A stretch of DNA of 64,000 nt. It comes from Tubulanus polymorphus (Eukaryota; Nemertea; Palaeonemertea; Tubulaniformes; Tubulanidae). Location of the stretch: assembly GCF_964204645.1 (NCBI RefSeq), contig NC_134025.1, positions 18,196,001 to 18,260,000 of the forward strand, given 5' to 3'. A model generated the notes under the pieces. The model was given only the letters and a program-made list of their open reading frames with translations. It was not told the DNA's origin and ran no database searches. Shown here one piece after another: positions 10,734-21,400 of the stretch; within the stretch, counting starts at the first letter, position 1, and every line of letters begins with the position of its first letter. A program made the position numbers and the translations under genes.

Positions 10734-10952
10734 ATGGATGGTTTCATTCCAACTGGGAAAAGTGATTTAAAACATTATTAAGTTGCTGGAGGTTTAATTT
10801 TAGCTGCGCTTTACTTTTATTATGAAAATATTTCAAAAGATTTAATAAATGAAAATAATAAATTAAGCAAGAAATTAAAGAAGTTAAATACTAAAAATAG
10901 AAATAATTATAAAAACGGTAATAATCACAAGAAAATTGTTGAATCAGATTAA
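10734..10952 (+). pseudogene. Left-arm copy of 72-aa membrane protein
   Basis: It starts at ATG 10734 in AATAAATG context. Codon 16 is TAA where the right-arm copy (12000-12218) has a Leu codon, so it is truncated; the rest of the frame is preserved. Confidence 0.8.
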
Positions 10953-10989
10953 ATAGTGAATTAATCTATTAAAATCTTTTTCTAATTAA

Positions 10990-11271
10990 ATGAGTGAAAA
11001 TATATTAAATTTGTTAAATCTTATTTACAGAAATCAAGAGAAAATGGAATTAATTATGATGATTTCAGGGTTACTTTAATTTTCAGTTTATAGTTTGAAA
11101 CAATTGTTTCATTTTTATGATGATTGTAAAATAAAATATATTGAATTGAAAAATAATATCAATTACATTTCAGATAGAATGAATAATATTAAAAGATGCG
11201 AAATTTGTAGTAAAAAACAGAAGACGGAAAAAGGATTTAGAAATCATAAAATTAGGTATAAATTGGAATGA
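10990..11271 (+). pseudogene. Left-arm copy of 93-aa membrane/zinc finger protein
   Basis: It starts at ATG 10990 in TTAAATG context. A TAA in the membrane segment replaces a Ser codon of the intact right-arm copy at 11681-11962, and one Tyr of the CSKKYK block is changed. It ends at TGA 11269-11271. Confidence 0.8.
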
Positions 11272-11279
11272 TTAAATAA

Positions 11280-11680
11280 CAAATTAAAGTAAAGAATTAA
11301 AAAAAAATCTCATTTATTGTGTAAAATTGACTAAAATTGAACTAAAATAGACAACTTTTTTAATCTAATGAAAGTTTAGTTATATTTTAGTTGAATTGTA
11401 ATTAAAGTTAGTTGCAACTAACTTCAACTAGAATTGAATAAAAAATTAAAAAGATTAACAAGACAGTTGATTTAGTGTATTTTTAGTCAATTCTAGTTAA
11501 ATTCTAGTTGAAGTTAGTTGCAACTAACTTTAATTACAATTCAACTAAAATATAACTAAAATTTCATTAGATTAACAAAGTTGTCTATTTTAGTTCAATT
11601 TTAGTCGTAGTTCAAAGTATTTCAATTTTACACAATAAATGAGATTTTTTTTAAATTCTTTACTTTAATTTGTTATTTAA
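11280..11680. repeat. Centre of the 6.8-kb palindrome
   Basis: The two arms meet here without a gene. Each side carries ttgaattgtaattaaagtta followed by gttgcaactaac, itself a small palindrome, and a run of related TAGTT/AACTA motifs. The inner unmatched spacer lies around 11435-11500. Such a centre is expected to form a cruciform or to be the turn-around of a replication intermediate. Confidence 0.7.
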
Positions 11681-11962
11681 TCATTCCAATTTATGCCCAA
11701 TTTTATGATTTCTAAATCCTTTTTCCGTCTTGTATTTTTTACTACAAATTTCGCATCTTTTAATATTATTCATTCTATCTGAAATGTAATTGATATTATT
11801 TTTCAATTCAATATATTTTATTTTACAATCATCATAAAAATGAAACAATTGTTTCAAACTATAAACTGAAAATGAAAGTAACCCTGAAATCATCATAATT
11901 AATTTCATTTTCTCTTGATTTCTGTAAATAAGATTTAACAAATTTAATATATTTTCACTCAT
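11681..11962 (-). CDS. 93-aa protein with membrane segment and C2H2-like finger
   Basis: The N-terminus includes a hydrophobic segment (LIMMISGLLSFSVYSLKQLF, about residues 20-39), followed by a helical linker and a single C-terminal C2H2-like finger (CEICSKKYKTEKGFRNHKIGH). The start is in TTAAATG context 37 bp downstream of the 72-aa gene on minus, so the two are probably co-transcribed. The function is unknown. The finger on a membrane-anchored protein suggests tethering of nucleic acid or protein at a membrane, which is inference only. Confidence 0.75.
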   Translation of the reverse strand: MSENILNLLNLIYRNQEKMKLIMMISGLLSFSVYSLKQLFHFYDDCKIKYIELKNNINYISDRMNNIKRCEICSKKYKTEKGFRNHKIGHKLE

Positions 11963-11999
11963 TTAATAAGAAAAAGATTTTAATAGATTAATTCACTAT

Positions 12000-12218
12000 T
12001 TAATCTGATTCAACAACTTTCTTGTGATTATTACCGTTTTTATAATTATTTCCATTTTTAGTATTTAACTTCTTTAATTTCTTGCTTAATTTATTATTTT
12101 CATTTATTAAATCTTTTGAAATATTTTCATAATAAAAGTAAAGCGCAGCTAAAATTAAACCTCCAGCAACTAAATAATGTTTTAAATCACTTTTCCCAGT
12201 TGGAATGAAACCATCCAT
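12000..12218 (-). CDS. 72-aa single-pass membrane protein
   Basis: The protein has a short conserved N-terminus (GFIPTGKSDLKHYLVAGG), a membrane segment (YLVAGGLILAALYFYYE, about residues 16-32), a basic coiled-coil-like stretch (ENNKLSKKLKKL) and an Asn/Lys-rich tail. The start is in AATAAATG context. A homologue at 63431-63607 in the second satellite element conserves the N-terminus and helix, which argues for selection. The function is unknown. Confidence 0.8.
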   Translation of the reverse strand: MDGFIPTGKSDLKHYLVAGGLILAALYFYYENISKDLINENNKLSKKLKKLNTKNGNNYKNGNNHKKVVESD

Positions 12219-12339
12219 TTATTTAAGAAAGAAATTAGAAAATTAATAAACATTTGCTTGTTTTTATTTAAATATTTTAAAATCATTTTTAAAATATTAA
12301 ACTTTTAAATGATTAAATCAAATAACAATTAAATTTACA

Positions 12340-13436
12340 GCTAAACAATTTATCATTTCAACTGTCAAACAATTTATCATTTCAACTGTCAAACAATTTA
12401 TCATTTCAACTGTCAAACAATTTATTATTTCAACTGTCTTATCATTTCAACAGTCGAACAATTTATCATTACAACTGTCAAACATTTTATCATTTCAACT
12501 GTCAAATCATTTCAACAGTCGAACAATTTATCATTTCAACTGTCAAACAATTTATCATTTCAACTGTCAAACAATTTATCATTTCAACTGCCGAACAATT
12601 TATCATTTCAGCAGTCGAACAATTTATCATTTCAACTGTCAAACAATTTATCATTTCAACTGTCAAACAATTTATCATTTCAACTGTCAAACAATTTATC
12701 ATTTCAACTGTCTTATCATTTCAACAGTCGAACAATTTATCATTTCAACTGTCAAACAATTTATCATTTCAACTGTCAAACAATTTATCATTTCAACTGT
12801 CAAACAATTTATCATTTCAACTGTCAAACAATTTATCATTTCAACTGTCAAATCATTTCAACAGTCGAACAATTTATCATTTCAACTGTCGAACAATTTA
12901 TCATTTCAGCTTTCAAACAATTTATCATTTCAACTGTTAAACAATTTATTATTTCAACTGTCAAATCATTTCAACAGTCGAACAATTTATCGTTTCAACT
13001 GTCAAACAATTTATCATTTCAACAGTCGAACAATTTATCATTTCAACTGTCAAACAATTTATCATTTCAACTGTCAAACAATTTATCATTTCAACTGTTA
13101 AACAATTTATCATTTCAACTGTCAAACAATTTATCATTTCAACTGTCAAACCATTTATCATTTCAACTGTCAAACAATTTATCATTTCAACATTCGAACA
13201 ATTTATCATTAAAACTGTCAAACAATTTATCATTTCAACTGTCAAACCATTTATCATTTCAACGGTCAAACAATTTATCATTTCAACTGTCAAACAATTT
13301 ATCATTTCAACTGTCAAACAATTTATCATTTCAACAGTCGAACAATTTATCATTTCAACTGTCAAACAGTTTATCATTTCAACTGTCAAACAATTTATCA
13401 TTTTAACAGCCAAACAATTTATCATTTCAACAGTCT
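12340..13436. repeat. 24-bp minisatellite, right arm
   Basis: This is the inverted counterpart of 9274-10612, with about 45 units. Unit order and variants differ from the left array, so the two arms have changed length independently. Long open frames across it are repeat artefacts. Confidence 0.95.
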
Positions 13437-13508
13437 ATTAGATATTTAGATCATTTAACTAAATTCAATAATTATTTGACTATTTAATTTATTTTCAATG
13501 TAGAATTG

Positions 13509-14165
13509 TTACTCTTTACACCAGTTTTTATGTTTAATTGTTTGGTAATGCTTTGATTTATGTGATTTTGAATATTTACCTCCGCAATAACAATGAATTT
13601 TTTCATTAGGATTAAATCTTTTGAATTCATTTTCTAAATCACATTGAATTGCGATATGTTTAAAAGATTTATTATTTTCTAAATCACACTGAATTGCAAT
13701 ATCTTTAAAAGAATTATTGTTTTCTAAATCACATTGAATTTCAATATTTGATGTATTTTCATTATAAATAATTTGTTTATTATCAAAATTACAATAATAT
13801 AATTGTCGTTTTTCAATTCTTAAGTCTATCCTATCATTAGCTTTTGAAAGTATTATATCACTTTCTCTTTCATTAAAAGGAAATTTAAGAATATTTATTA
13901 TGTTTTCATCTAAATAACCTTTATAATTTAAAACTGTATTAAATATTTTAGGATTTTTGGCGCCATTATCTAAAGTATCTATTAGTTCAGTAATTAAATA
14001 TGTTTCATTTAATAATATTTGATTAATTACAGTAATATTATCAATTTTATATTGTCTTCCATATACTAAATTTGTTGCTGAAATATAATTTCTAATGTTA
14101 AACTGTGAAAATGATTTATTGGTTTCATTGATTTCGATTTTGAAGTTGGGTTCTTCTTTCTTCAT
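13509..14165 (-). CDS. 218-aa satellite protein with C-terminal CYCGGKY zinc-finger motif
   Basis: I do not recognise the N-terminal 150 residues. Residues about 135-190 contain repeats of a short acidic block (IQCDLEN, three times with spacers), and the C-terminus carries a Cys/His motif CYCGGKYSKSHKSKHYQTIKH-like (C..C..H...H spacing), a finger type frequent in large DNA viruses and Polintons. I place the start at ATG 14163-14165; the frame extends upstream only through GTG, inside the iterons. It lacks the TAAATG start seen on the neighbours. A homologue occupies 62586-63269 of the second element. As the largest conserved gene of both satellites, it may act in their replication or mobilisation. 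Confidence 0.8.
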   Translation of the reverse strand: MKKEEPNFKIEINETNKSFSQFNIRNYISATNLVYGRQYKIDNITVINQILLNETYLITELIDTLDNGAKNPKIFNTVLNYKGYLDENIINILKFPFNERESDIILSKANDRIDLRIEKRQLYYCNFDNKQIIYNENTSNIEIQCDLENNNSFKDIAIQCDLENNKSFKHIAIQCDLENEFKRFNPNEKIHCYCGGKYSKSHKSKHYQTIKHKNWCKE

Positions 14166-14179
14166 TTTTATAACAAAAT

Positions 14180-14440
14180 TATTACTCACACTTTACTCAC
14201 ACTTTTAATATTGAAAATCTCAATTATTTTACTCACACGTTACTCACACTTTTAATATTGAAAATCTCAATTATTTTACTCACACTTTACTCACACTTTT
14301 AATATTGAACAATTTTATCATTTTACTCACACTTTACTCACACTTTTAATATTGAAAATCTAAATTATTTTACTCACACTTTACTCACACTTTTAATATT
14401 GAACAATTTTATCATTTTATTAGCGCTTTTATATTAAAAA
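14180..14440. repeat. GTGTGAG iteron array, right arm
   Basis: This is the mirror of 8281-8540: CTCACAC heptamers in about 46-bp units directly upstream of the minus-strand satellite protein gene, where they could serve as promoter or origin elements. Confidence 0.7.
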
Positions 14441-14507
14441 GTGTGTTTATTTTTGGAAAAAAGCAAAAAAAAAAAAAATTTAATTTTTCTAAACTTATTT
14501 TTATTTC

Positions 14508-14677
14508 TTAATTCGCTGATACTTTCTCTCCATATTTAGTTTTTATCTTTTCTAATTTCAATATCTTATGTTCAATTTCTTTTGTAACATCAACTAACTT
14601 TTTTATTTCAAATTGTTTTTTTCAAATGGTTTAATTCTGTTATTTATTGTTGCTAAGAATGCTTTTCTATCTCCCAT
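14508..14677 (-). pseudogene. Terminal small ORF, right arm (about 55 codons, frameshifted)
   Basis: It starts with ATG at 14675-14677 in AATAAATG context (MGDRKAFLATINNRIKP), 20 bp inside the conserved terminus. A run of T/A around 14610-14620 shifts the frame before the helical C-terminal half (LVDVTKEIEHKILKLEKIK) ending at TAA 14508-14510. A decayed version lies at 51838-51932 beside another Polinton terminus. Copy B PolB starts at the equivalent spacing from the same terminal sequence. Confidence 0.55.
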
Positions 14678-15378
14678 TTATTTGGAAAAAAAATTACTTG
14701 TGGTGATGAGTGGTCGACCTTCGACCTCTGATCTGAAAGCCTACTTTCCCAATTACTACTGAGATTACGTCTCGTTTCGCCGATGTACATCATATTACAG
14801 TCTTTACACGGTATCTTATAGACCCCGGACTCAATTAGCTCACTGTTGGGTTTATTTTTGGTTAAAACATTAGTGAGTTTGTTATTATACTGAAAGACTA
14901 ATCTAGTGTCGATGGTGCTTAATGTGGATTTAAAGCGTCCAACGTAGGTAAATACGGGATTATAATATTCTTTTGAGCTCTGCGCTTTGTGGTCAGGTCG
15001 TTACGTCCAAAGTGAGAAATTCGGGCTTTGAAATAAGCTTTGTTCAAAATTTTGTCTGGATAGGCTAGTTTCTTGAGAGCAGTTCTTATATGTTTGATTT
15101 CTTTATCTAAAAACGTTTCATCACAAATAAGTAGAGCTCGAAGAAATAATCCTTGGGCTATTCCAATTTTGATGTTCAAAGGAGTAAATGAGAAAAAATG
15201 AAGATAAGCTTCAGCGTTAGTCGGTTTTCGATATACAGAGAATTTCAAATTTGTTTTAAAATAATGATGCAATTATTTTCTTCCCACTCACAAGTGAAAT
15301 TCAAAGTAGGATATAAAGAGTTTAAATAATGTAAGAATCCATTCACATTAAAATCGGGGGAAACTAAACAAAGAATAT

Positions 15379-16643
15379 TGATACACCGGTCACAATCCTC
15401 TCTTTAATCGTTATCTATAAAATACTTGAGTAAGGTCCTGGCGAGAGAACGTGTCCGTGCACAAATCCGAATGAATGAATTGAAATACCGGATGATAATA
15501 TTGAAGATAATATATTTTAATTACCTTGAACAAAGAATGATTTTCCTAATCCCTATTGTATATGAATCCCTATCGTTCCGAAGCTTCTCCTGTCCTGCTG
15601 TCGACACTCGTCTTACTAAGGTACAGATTCTCTCCTCTCTCTCGATAGCGGCCCCCTTTCGTAGAAAGAACCGGCATTCTCAGAATTCCGATTCTCCCAC
15701 GCAGGGTCTTCCGCTTTTTGGCAAGGAGCAGCTACCCAACTGTCATGACCGTTTTTAGTTACGGAAAATTTAGCCCTACTGATTTGCTGATCTAAGGGTT
15801 TTTTAGAAACTGATTTGCCGATATAAACTTTTTCTTCCAACCCTCCTGTCATGACGCGTTGTCATTTACTCACTCCTTGCTAGTCGTTGTTGAGAGAGCA
15901 GCTATTGTCTCTGAATTACCAACGAGCGCATACAGACAACAGAAACTTCAGACAGCTAGTTTTAACATTTAACACAAATTAATTTTTCTAAAACATTAGC
16001 GATTATTAACAATTTGTTCTTAAACAACATCTAGATTACTCAAATTAAATATCTTTTCAAAACTTTGTTTTCTTTTCTAATTACAGTACAAATTCATTGT
16101 TTCTTTTTTAATTATTATAATTAACTACAATTCGGAATACATTGTGATTGATTATCAATTCTTAAATTATTTGAAATACTTATACTAATTATTTTATCTA
16201 CAATTTAACTAATTCTATTTTAATACAGGATAAGCAAAACAACCACATCTTCCTAAACTTCCGGTTTTTCCTTTTACGGAAAGTAGCCGGGAATATCATC
16301 AAGTATCAGCGTGATCCCTTCACGAGCCTCATTATAAATACACTCCATTGTTCCGACCCAACCAAATATGGTTCCAACTATTTAAAAGTTTTATATAAAG
16401 ATTTTCTGAATGTTTGCCAGATCTCACAGCAGAAAAACCGAGAAAGAATTGTTGTTTATAGACTGATTTATGGTTTGCGTTGGTAGATGAAAGCATCAAA
16501 CAAGAACTTTCGTAATTCTTACTACTAGTACGTTCTTGTCTGACGGCTTTAACGTAACCCCCACGCATACGGAAACAACATTAAGAACATTTCTAAATAC
16601 TACGAAACATTTTCAAATACTACGAAAATCTAGCTGTGGATCA
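15379..16643. repeat. LTR-like dispersed repeat X, copy 1
   Basis: This 1.26-kb repeat begins TGATAC and ends GGATCA (TG...CA ends). It is nearly identical to 37486-38742 in opposite orientation. A possible 4-bp duplication ATAT flanks it here (15375-15378, 16644-16647). It cuts the PLE reverse transcriptase. A TATA-like tttataatgagg on the minus strand near 16330 suggests an LTR read on that strand. Open frames inside are short and unconvincing. Confidence 0.6.
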
Positions 16644-16682
16644 ATATCATCCACGTAACGTCGCCAAATTTTGGGTCTACTT

Positions 16683-16736
16683 GTTCGACTGTTGAAATGA
16701 TTTGACAGTTGAAATGATAAATTGTTTGACAGTTGA
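16683..16736. repeat. Stray piece of the 24-bp minisatellite
   Basis: About 52 bp match a stretch of the left array (for example around 9770-9820), here outside the satellite element, at the junction between repeat X and the BEL element. Confidence 0.8.
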
Positions 16737-16836
16737 GAATTTCACTTTCGACATGTTCCAAAAATAAACCGGCAAGAACATTCGACAACTAACTCGCCTA
16801 TTTATACTACTTAACAGTGGGGAATCCCCAGCTGCG

Positions 16837-17152
16837 TGTTGAGACGTGTAAATTATAAGGCTTGTGATTGGTTAGTGTAGTTTTCTAGAACCATCTAGAA
16901 TCAACAGTAATGGGGAATACTCAACGTGTCGGGGATTTGTGTAAGGGTTAATTACAGCTAGGGGGTTAACGTTCTGTTTGGCTGGTCAGTGTACAGGTGG
17001 ATGCACGCTGGCTATTGGTCAGTCGTGACAATTGGGTCAGGGGCTTAGTCAGTCTTTATATCAATGTATTATAGAGTATAAGTTTAGTTGGCAAATAAAG
17101 TGTGTGGAGATCACACAGACATTTATATTGAATCACGTCTTGACTTCTCACA
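16837..17152 (+). repeat. Probable 5' LTR of a BEL/Pao retrotransposon
   Basis: The segment begins TGTTGAGACG and ends TTCTCACA, contains AATAAA near 17093, and lies 140 bp before the gag-like gene. No second LTR is in the window, so the limits rest on TG...CA ends and the position. A tggtccctcggagcg stretch at about 17173 may be the primer binding site. Confidence 0.55.
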
Positions 17153-17293
17153 GATCGTACCCACATGCTTTTTGGTCCCTCGGAGCGCGGAGATGTGAGT
17201 CCATACTCAAAACCTGGATTTATGACTTTATACTTTAACTTAATGTTCATACGCAAGACATGGATATAAGGTGTTTTATCGTATTTCGTCGAG

Positions 17294-18340
17294 ATGTCTG
17301 AAAAGAGGTTAACAAGACGACGTGGAGGCCATTATGCGGCCGCAGGTAAACTAATTAAAGAGGCAGATGCGATTATTGTGACTCAAACCGTTCAAAGACC
17401 GGATTTATTGCGTTTAGAAAGAATTTTTCGAGTTTAAATGATCAATTGGATTATATCGCAGTATTGGACTTGGAGATTTTGGACGCTATCGACGATGATG
17501 CGGCATATGAAACCAGTTTTTCAACGTATTCAGACGAACTACTTAAACTTCGAGACAAGCACCTTACTTACGGTCAATATGTTTCTGAAAAAACTGCGAA
17601 ACCGGTGCCACCTACTCCTGGTGATAAATCAAAAGTGCGATTACCTCACTTGTCTTTACCCAAATTCAGTGGGAAAATTCTAGAATGGGAACAGTTCTGG
17701 GACGGTTTTAAGGCTGCGGTGCATGATATTTCGGAAACTCTTATACCTGGGGTGCAGAAATTTCAGCATTTGCGTAATCAATTGGAAGGTGATGCTAAGA
17801 ACTGTATTGCGGGTTTATCGTTAACCGCCGCTAATTACACTGCGGCGATAGTACTGTTAAAAGATCGTTATGGTCAAATTCATAAGATCGTATCTGCTCA
17901 TCTGAAAGAATTAGTGGACTTACAAGCTCCTGCTGATTCACCATCGAGTTTCCGGACATTTCGTGACTCTATAGAGTCTCATATAAGGTCGTTAGACGCG
18001 CTTGGTAAAAGTTCTGATTCTTATGGCGATATGTTATCATCTGTAATTCTGCATAAGTTACCGAGATCCGAGAGTTAGAAGAAATTTAATTCGTTCTCGC
18101 GGAAATAAAGAGTTATCGTTACAGCAATTGCGTGATTTTATGTCGGAGGAACTGGAAATTATGAATGCGGGATTAGATTACACTGTAGATGACTCTAGTG
18201 AACTTACGGATATTTCTAGTTTACCGGTTTTCGACAATAATCAACAAAACAGCAGTAATAAGTCTACGAAGAATCTCAAATGTGGATTATGCGATAAACA
18301 ACATAAAGTTACCGACTGTAATCTAAACGGGAGTAATTAG
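17294..18340 (+). pseudogene. gag: BEL/Pao retrotransposon gag (DUF1759-like), broken
   Basis: An ATG at 17294 opens a short frame (MSEKRLTRRRGG), which shifts near 17415 into LDYIAVLDLEILDAIDDD. The DUF1759 hallmark LPKFSGKILEWEQFWDGF lies at about 17660-17705. A second frameshift near 18078 leads to LQQLRDFMSEELEIMNAG, and the frame ends after a CX2CX7C zinc-knuckle fragment (CGLCDKQHKVTDC). Protease, RT and integrase are absent: the element is cut off near 18345 where Polinton copy B begins. Codon use is far less AT-rich than in the Polinton genes next door. Confidence 0.88.
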
Positions 18341-18359
18341 AATATGTGGGTTTCATACC

Positions 18360-18447
18360 AGAGGACGAGAGGACGAGACACCACTCATCACCACAAGTAA
18401 TTTTTTTTTTCCTACTCATCACCACAAGTAATTTTTTTTCCTAATAA
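18360..18447. repeat. Truncated left terminus of Polinton copy B
   Basis: The inner terminal sequence (ctcatcaccacaagtaattt) occurs twice in tandem, 40 bp apart, just before PolB. The same sequence sits 45 bp inside both ends of the 6.8-kb satellite. The outer AGTAATTGGG terminus is missing here, replaced by the BEL junction. Confidence 0.7.
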
Positions 18448-21400
18448 ATGGGGGAGAATGAACACCAACTAGAAAACAATAATGTCAATAAAAATCAATA
18501 TTATTGTCAATATTGTAAAAAATACATCGATACATCTAATAAAACACGACATGAAAAAACTGCAAATCATATAAAAAATGTAATAGATTTTGAAACTCCA
18601 GAAAATTCCAATGAAAGAAAAGAACGATTAGAAAATATGAATGTGAATGAAATAAAATGTAAAGTTTGTGATGAATTTATAACAAAAAGGAATTATAATA
18701 GACATCTCGAAACAGAAAAACACCATCAAAATTTGAGAAATAATGTTTTAGGAATAGATTATTTTGATGATAAACCTCAACAAGTAAAAGAATCAACTTC
18801 AAAAACTAAATCCATTTCAAATAAACCTTACATGGAAAATGTTAGAAATTATATTTATTCACTAGAAATAAAAGATACAATTGAAATCTTAGAAACATTA
18901 CATAGTAAAATTGGTCCTGCAGCTATTATATTTAGATTTTTTAAAGGTACAACAATAGAAGATTATAGTAAATTTAATGAAATAATAGAAAAAATACTAG
19001 ATTTGATAACAGATGTTGAATATCCAAAAATTAGTATCTCTGGGAAAGTAAGTTTTATAAAGTCAGAAGAAAAAATGAATTATAATATTCAAACACACTC
19101 TGAAGAAATAATTTCAAAAACACAAATAAAAGAGAAGTTAGAAAAAATATTAAATGAATTTAAACGTCATATTGAAGAAAGATATTTTGAGGGTTCTGGC
19201 TTAACATTGAATGAAATTATATATTTAGATTTAAATGTTTATAATACAAAAAGGAATAAAACATCAAAAAGTAATAAAATGTTTAAAAATGATTCAAACT
19301 TTACAACAGAAAAGGATATGAAAGCATCAAGTTATATCAAATTACCGTTTACAACAAAAGCAGTAATAAATATTCAAAATGAAGATAATAAATGTTTTCT
19401 ATGGTCAATTATTAGTTGTTTACACCAAACAGAAGATATGACACATAGTTTTAGAATAACAAATTACCGGAAATATGAAACATTATATAAAATTGATCAA
19501 TATCCAGTAACTATAAAAATGATTCCTAAAATAGAAAAAGTTAATAATCTAAAAATAAATGTATTCGAATTAATGCAATTACCAAAGACAAAAGGTGAAA
19601 ATATTAAAGATTATACATTGGAAGCTTTATATTTAACAGAATATTATGATGATGAAAATGCTATAGATTTGTTATATTATAAAAAAGATGAAAATGAACA
19701 TTATATGTGGTTAAAACAAATTGATTTATTCTTTAGAACAGAAAGTGATCATCATCGTAAAATTTATCTATGTAGAAAATGTTTATCTAAATTTATGACT
19801 GAGAATACATTATTAAAACATAAAGAATTATGTGATAATAAAGATTTTTGTAAATTAATAATGCCAACAGAAAAAGATTATAAATTGAAATTTACGAATC
19901 ATAAATTTAAAAATATTGTTCCATTTGTAATTTATGGGGATTTTGAATCGTTGAATAAAGAATTAACTGATCAAGATAGAAAAGAAATATATAACAAAAA
20001 GCAATTATTAAAATCAATGGATAAAGGAAATGAATTAAATGAAGACACAATACAAGACCCACCAATTATAAATACAATTAAAAAAGTTCATCAAAGAGCT
20101 GCTGCTTATGGAATTTACATAAAATCAAATTATCCCGAATTATATGAAAGTCAATATATTTCTTTTAGAGGTGAAAATGTAGTTAATGATTTTTGTGATA
20201 AAATTATTGAATTAGAAAGTGATTTTGCAAAATTATTAAACAAAAATAAAAGAATAGTTATGACAAAAGAAGATGAAATTGATTTTAATTATGCAACTCA
20301 TTGTTGTTATTGTGAAAAACGTTTTTATTCATTTGATAAAAGAGTTAGAGATCATAATCATTTAAATTCAAAATATCGTGGAGCTGCTCATGAAGATTGC
20401 AATTTACAAGCTAAAAAAGTAAATTTTGTACCAATATTATTTCATAATTTATCAGGATATGATACCCATCTATTTATAAAACAATTATCAGGAAAATTGG
20501 GTGCAATTAATCAAGAAATAGAAGAATATAATGCTATGAATGAAGCAAATGTAAGAAAATATGATTTTAAACTATTAGCTAAAACATCTGAAAATTATAT
20601 TTCATTTCAATTTGGTTGCATTAGATTTTTAGATTCTTATAGATTTCTAGCAAGTTCATTAGATAATTTATCAAAAAGTTTAGTTGATAATGATTTTGTT
20701 ATAACTCGATATTATTATCCAAATGAACAAGATTTTAAATTATTGAGATATAAAGGCGCAATTCCTTATTCATTTTATAAAACACATGATGATTTTAATG
20801 TAACAGAATTATTAAAAGATCAATTTTATGATAAATTAAAAGAGGAGTATGTGAAAGACGAAGTTTTTGATAGAACATTAAATATTTGGAACCATTTTAA
20901 GATGAAAAATCATGGCGAATTAGTTGATTTATATTTAAAATCAGATGTTATGATATTAGCTGACATATTTGAAAAATTTAGAGAAGTTAATTTGAATCAT
21001 TTTAATGTTGATCCTTGTTATTGCTACTCTAGTCCTGGTTTAACCTGGCAATGTGGTTTAAAATATACAAATGTAGAATTAGATTTATTAAAAGAACCAG
21101 ATATGGTTTTATTATTTGAAAAATCAATTAGAGGTGGAATTAGTGGTGTTATGGGAGATAGGTATTTTAAAGCAAATGATGAATATAAATTATTATATAT
21201 TGACGCCAATAATTTATATGGTTGGGCAATGATGCAACCTCAACCATATAAAAATTTTATATTAACAGAAGTTGAAAATGGTGATAAAACTGATTGGGAA
21301 AGCGCAATTATTAGTTTAAAAGATGAAGCACCAATTGGTTATTTCTTTGTAGTTGATTTAGAATATCCTGAAAATATAAAGTTTAAAACAAGAAACTTAC

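Larger units (their letters stand above)
7968..14757. mobile_element. 6.8-kb palindromic non-autonomous Polinton-derived element
   Basis: The element starts AGTAATTGGGAAAGTAGG and ends with its complement. It is flanked by a perfect 6-bp duplication ACTGAG (7962-7967 and 14758-14763), the size made by Polinton integrases. Both halves carry the same order, inverted: terminus, small ORF, GTGTGAG iterons, zinc-finger-ended protein, 24-bp minisatellite, 72-aa and 93-aa membrane proteins, with a centre near 11450. Genes in the right arm are mostly intact; those in the left arm are broken. No PolB, integrase, ATPase or capsid gene is present, so it should depend on proteins supplied by full Polintons. 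It lies inside the PLE nuclease domain. Confidence 0.9.
7336..15378 (-). mobile_element. Penelope-like retroelement (PLE), split by a Polinton-derived insertion
   Basis: The outer parts, 7336-7961 and 14764-15378, form one minus-strand element. 14919-15330 encodes the end of the reverse transcriptase (FSVYRKPTNAEAYLHFFSFT, then LNIKIGIAQGLFLRALLIC). 14764-14900 continues into a GIY-YIG nuclease (SGVYKIPCKDCNMMYIGETR), and 7790-7961 resumes it with IKEHKIDIRNQKPESGIANHV. Removing 7968-14757 and one copy of the ACTGAG duplication restores continuity of this domain across the insertion site. The 5' side of the RT is cut off at 15378 by an LTR-like repeat. The left end abuts Polinton copy A near 7336. 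PLEs pair RT with a GIY-YIG nuclease for target-primed insertion; this copy is dead. Confidence 0.88.

Noticed and set aside
15426-15758. Open frames inside repeat X (also 15616-15852, 16332-16568, 38449-38694)
   Set aside because: They differ in frame or length between the two copies of the repeat and show no recognisable protein; more likely LTR sequence.
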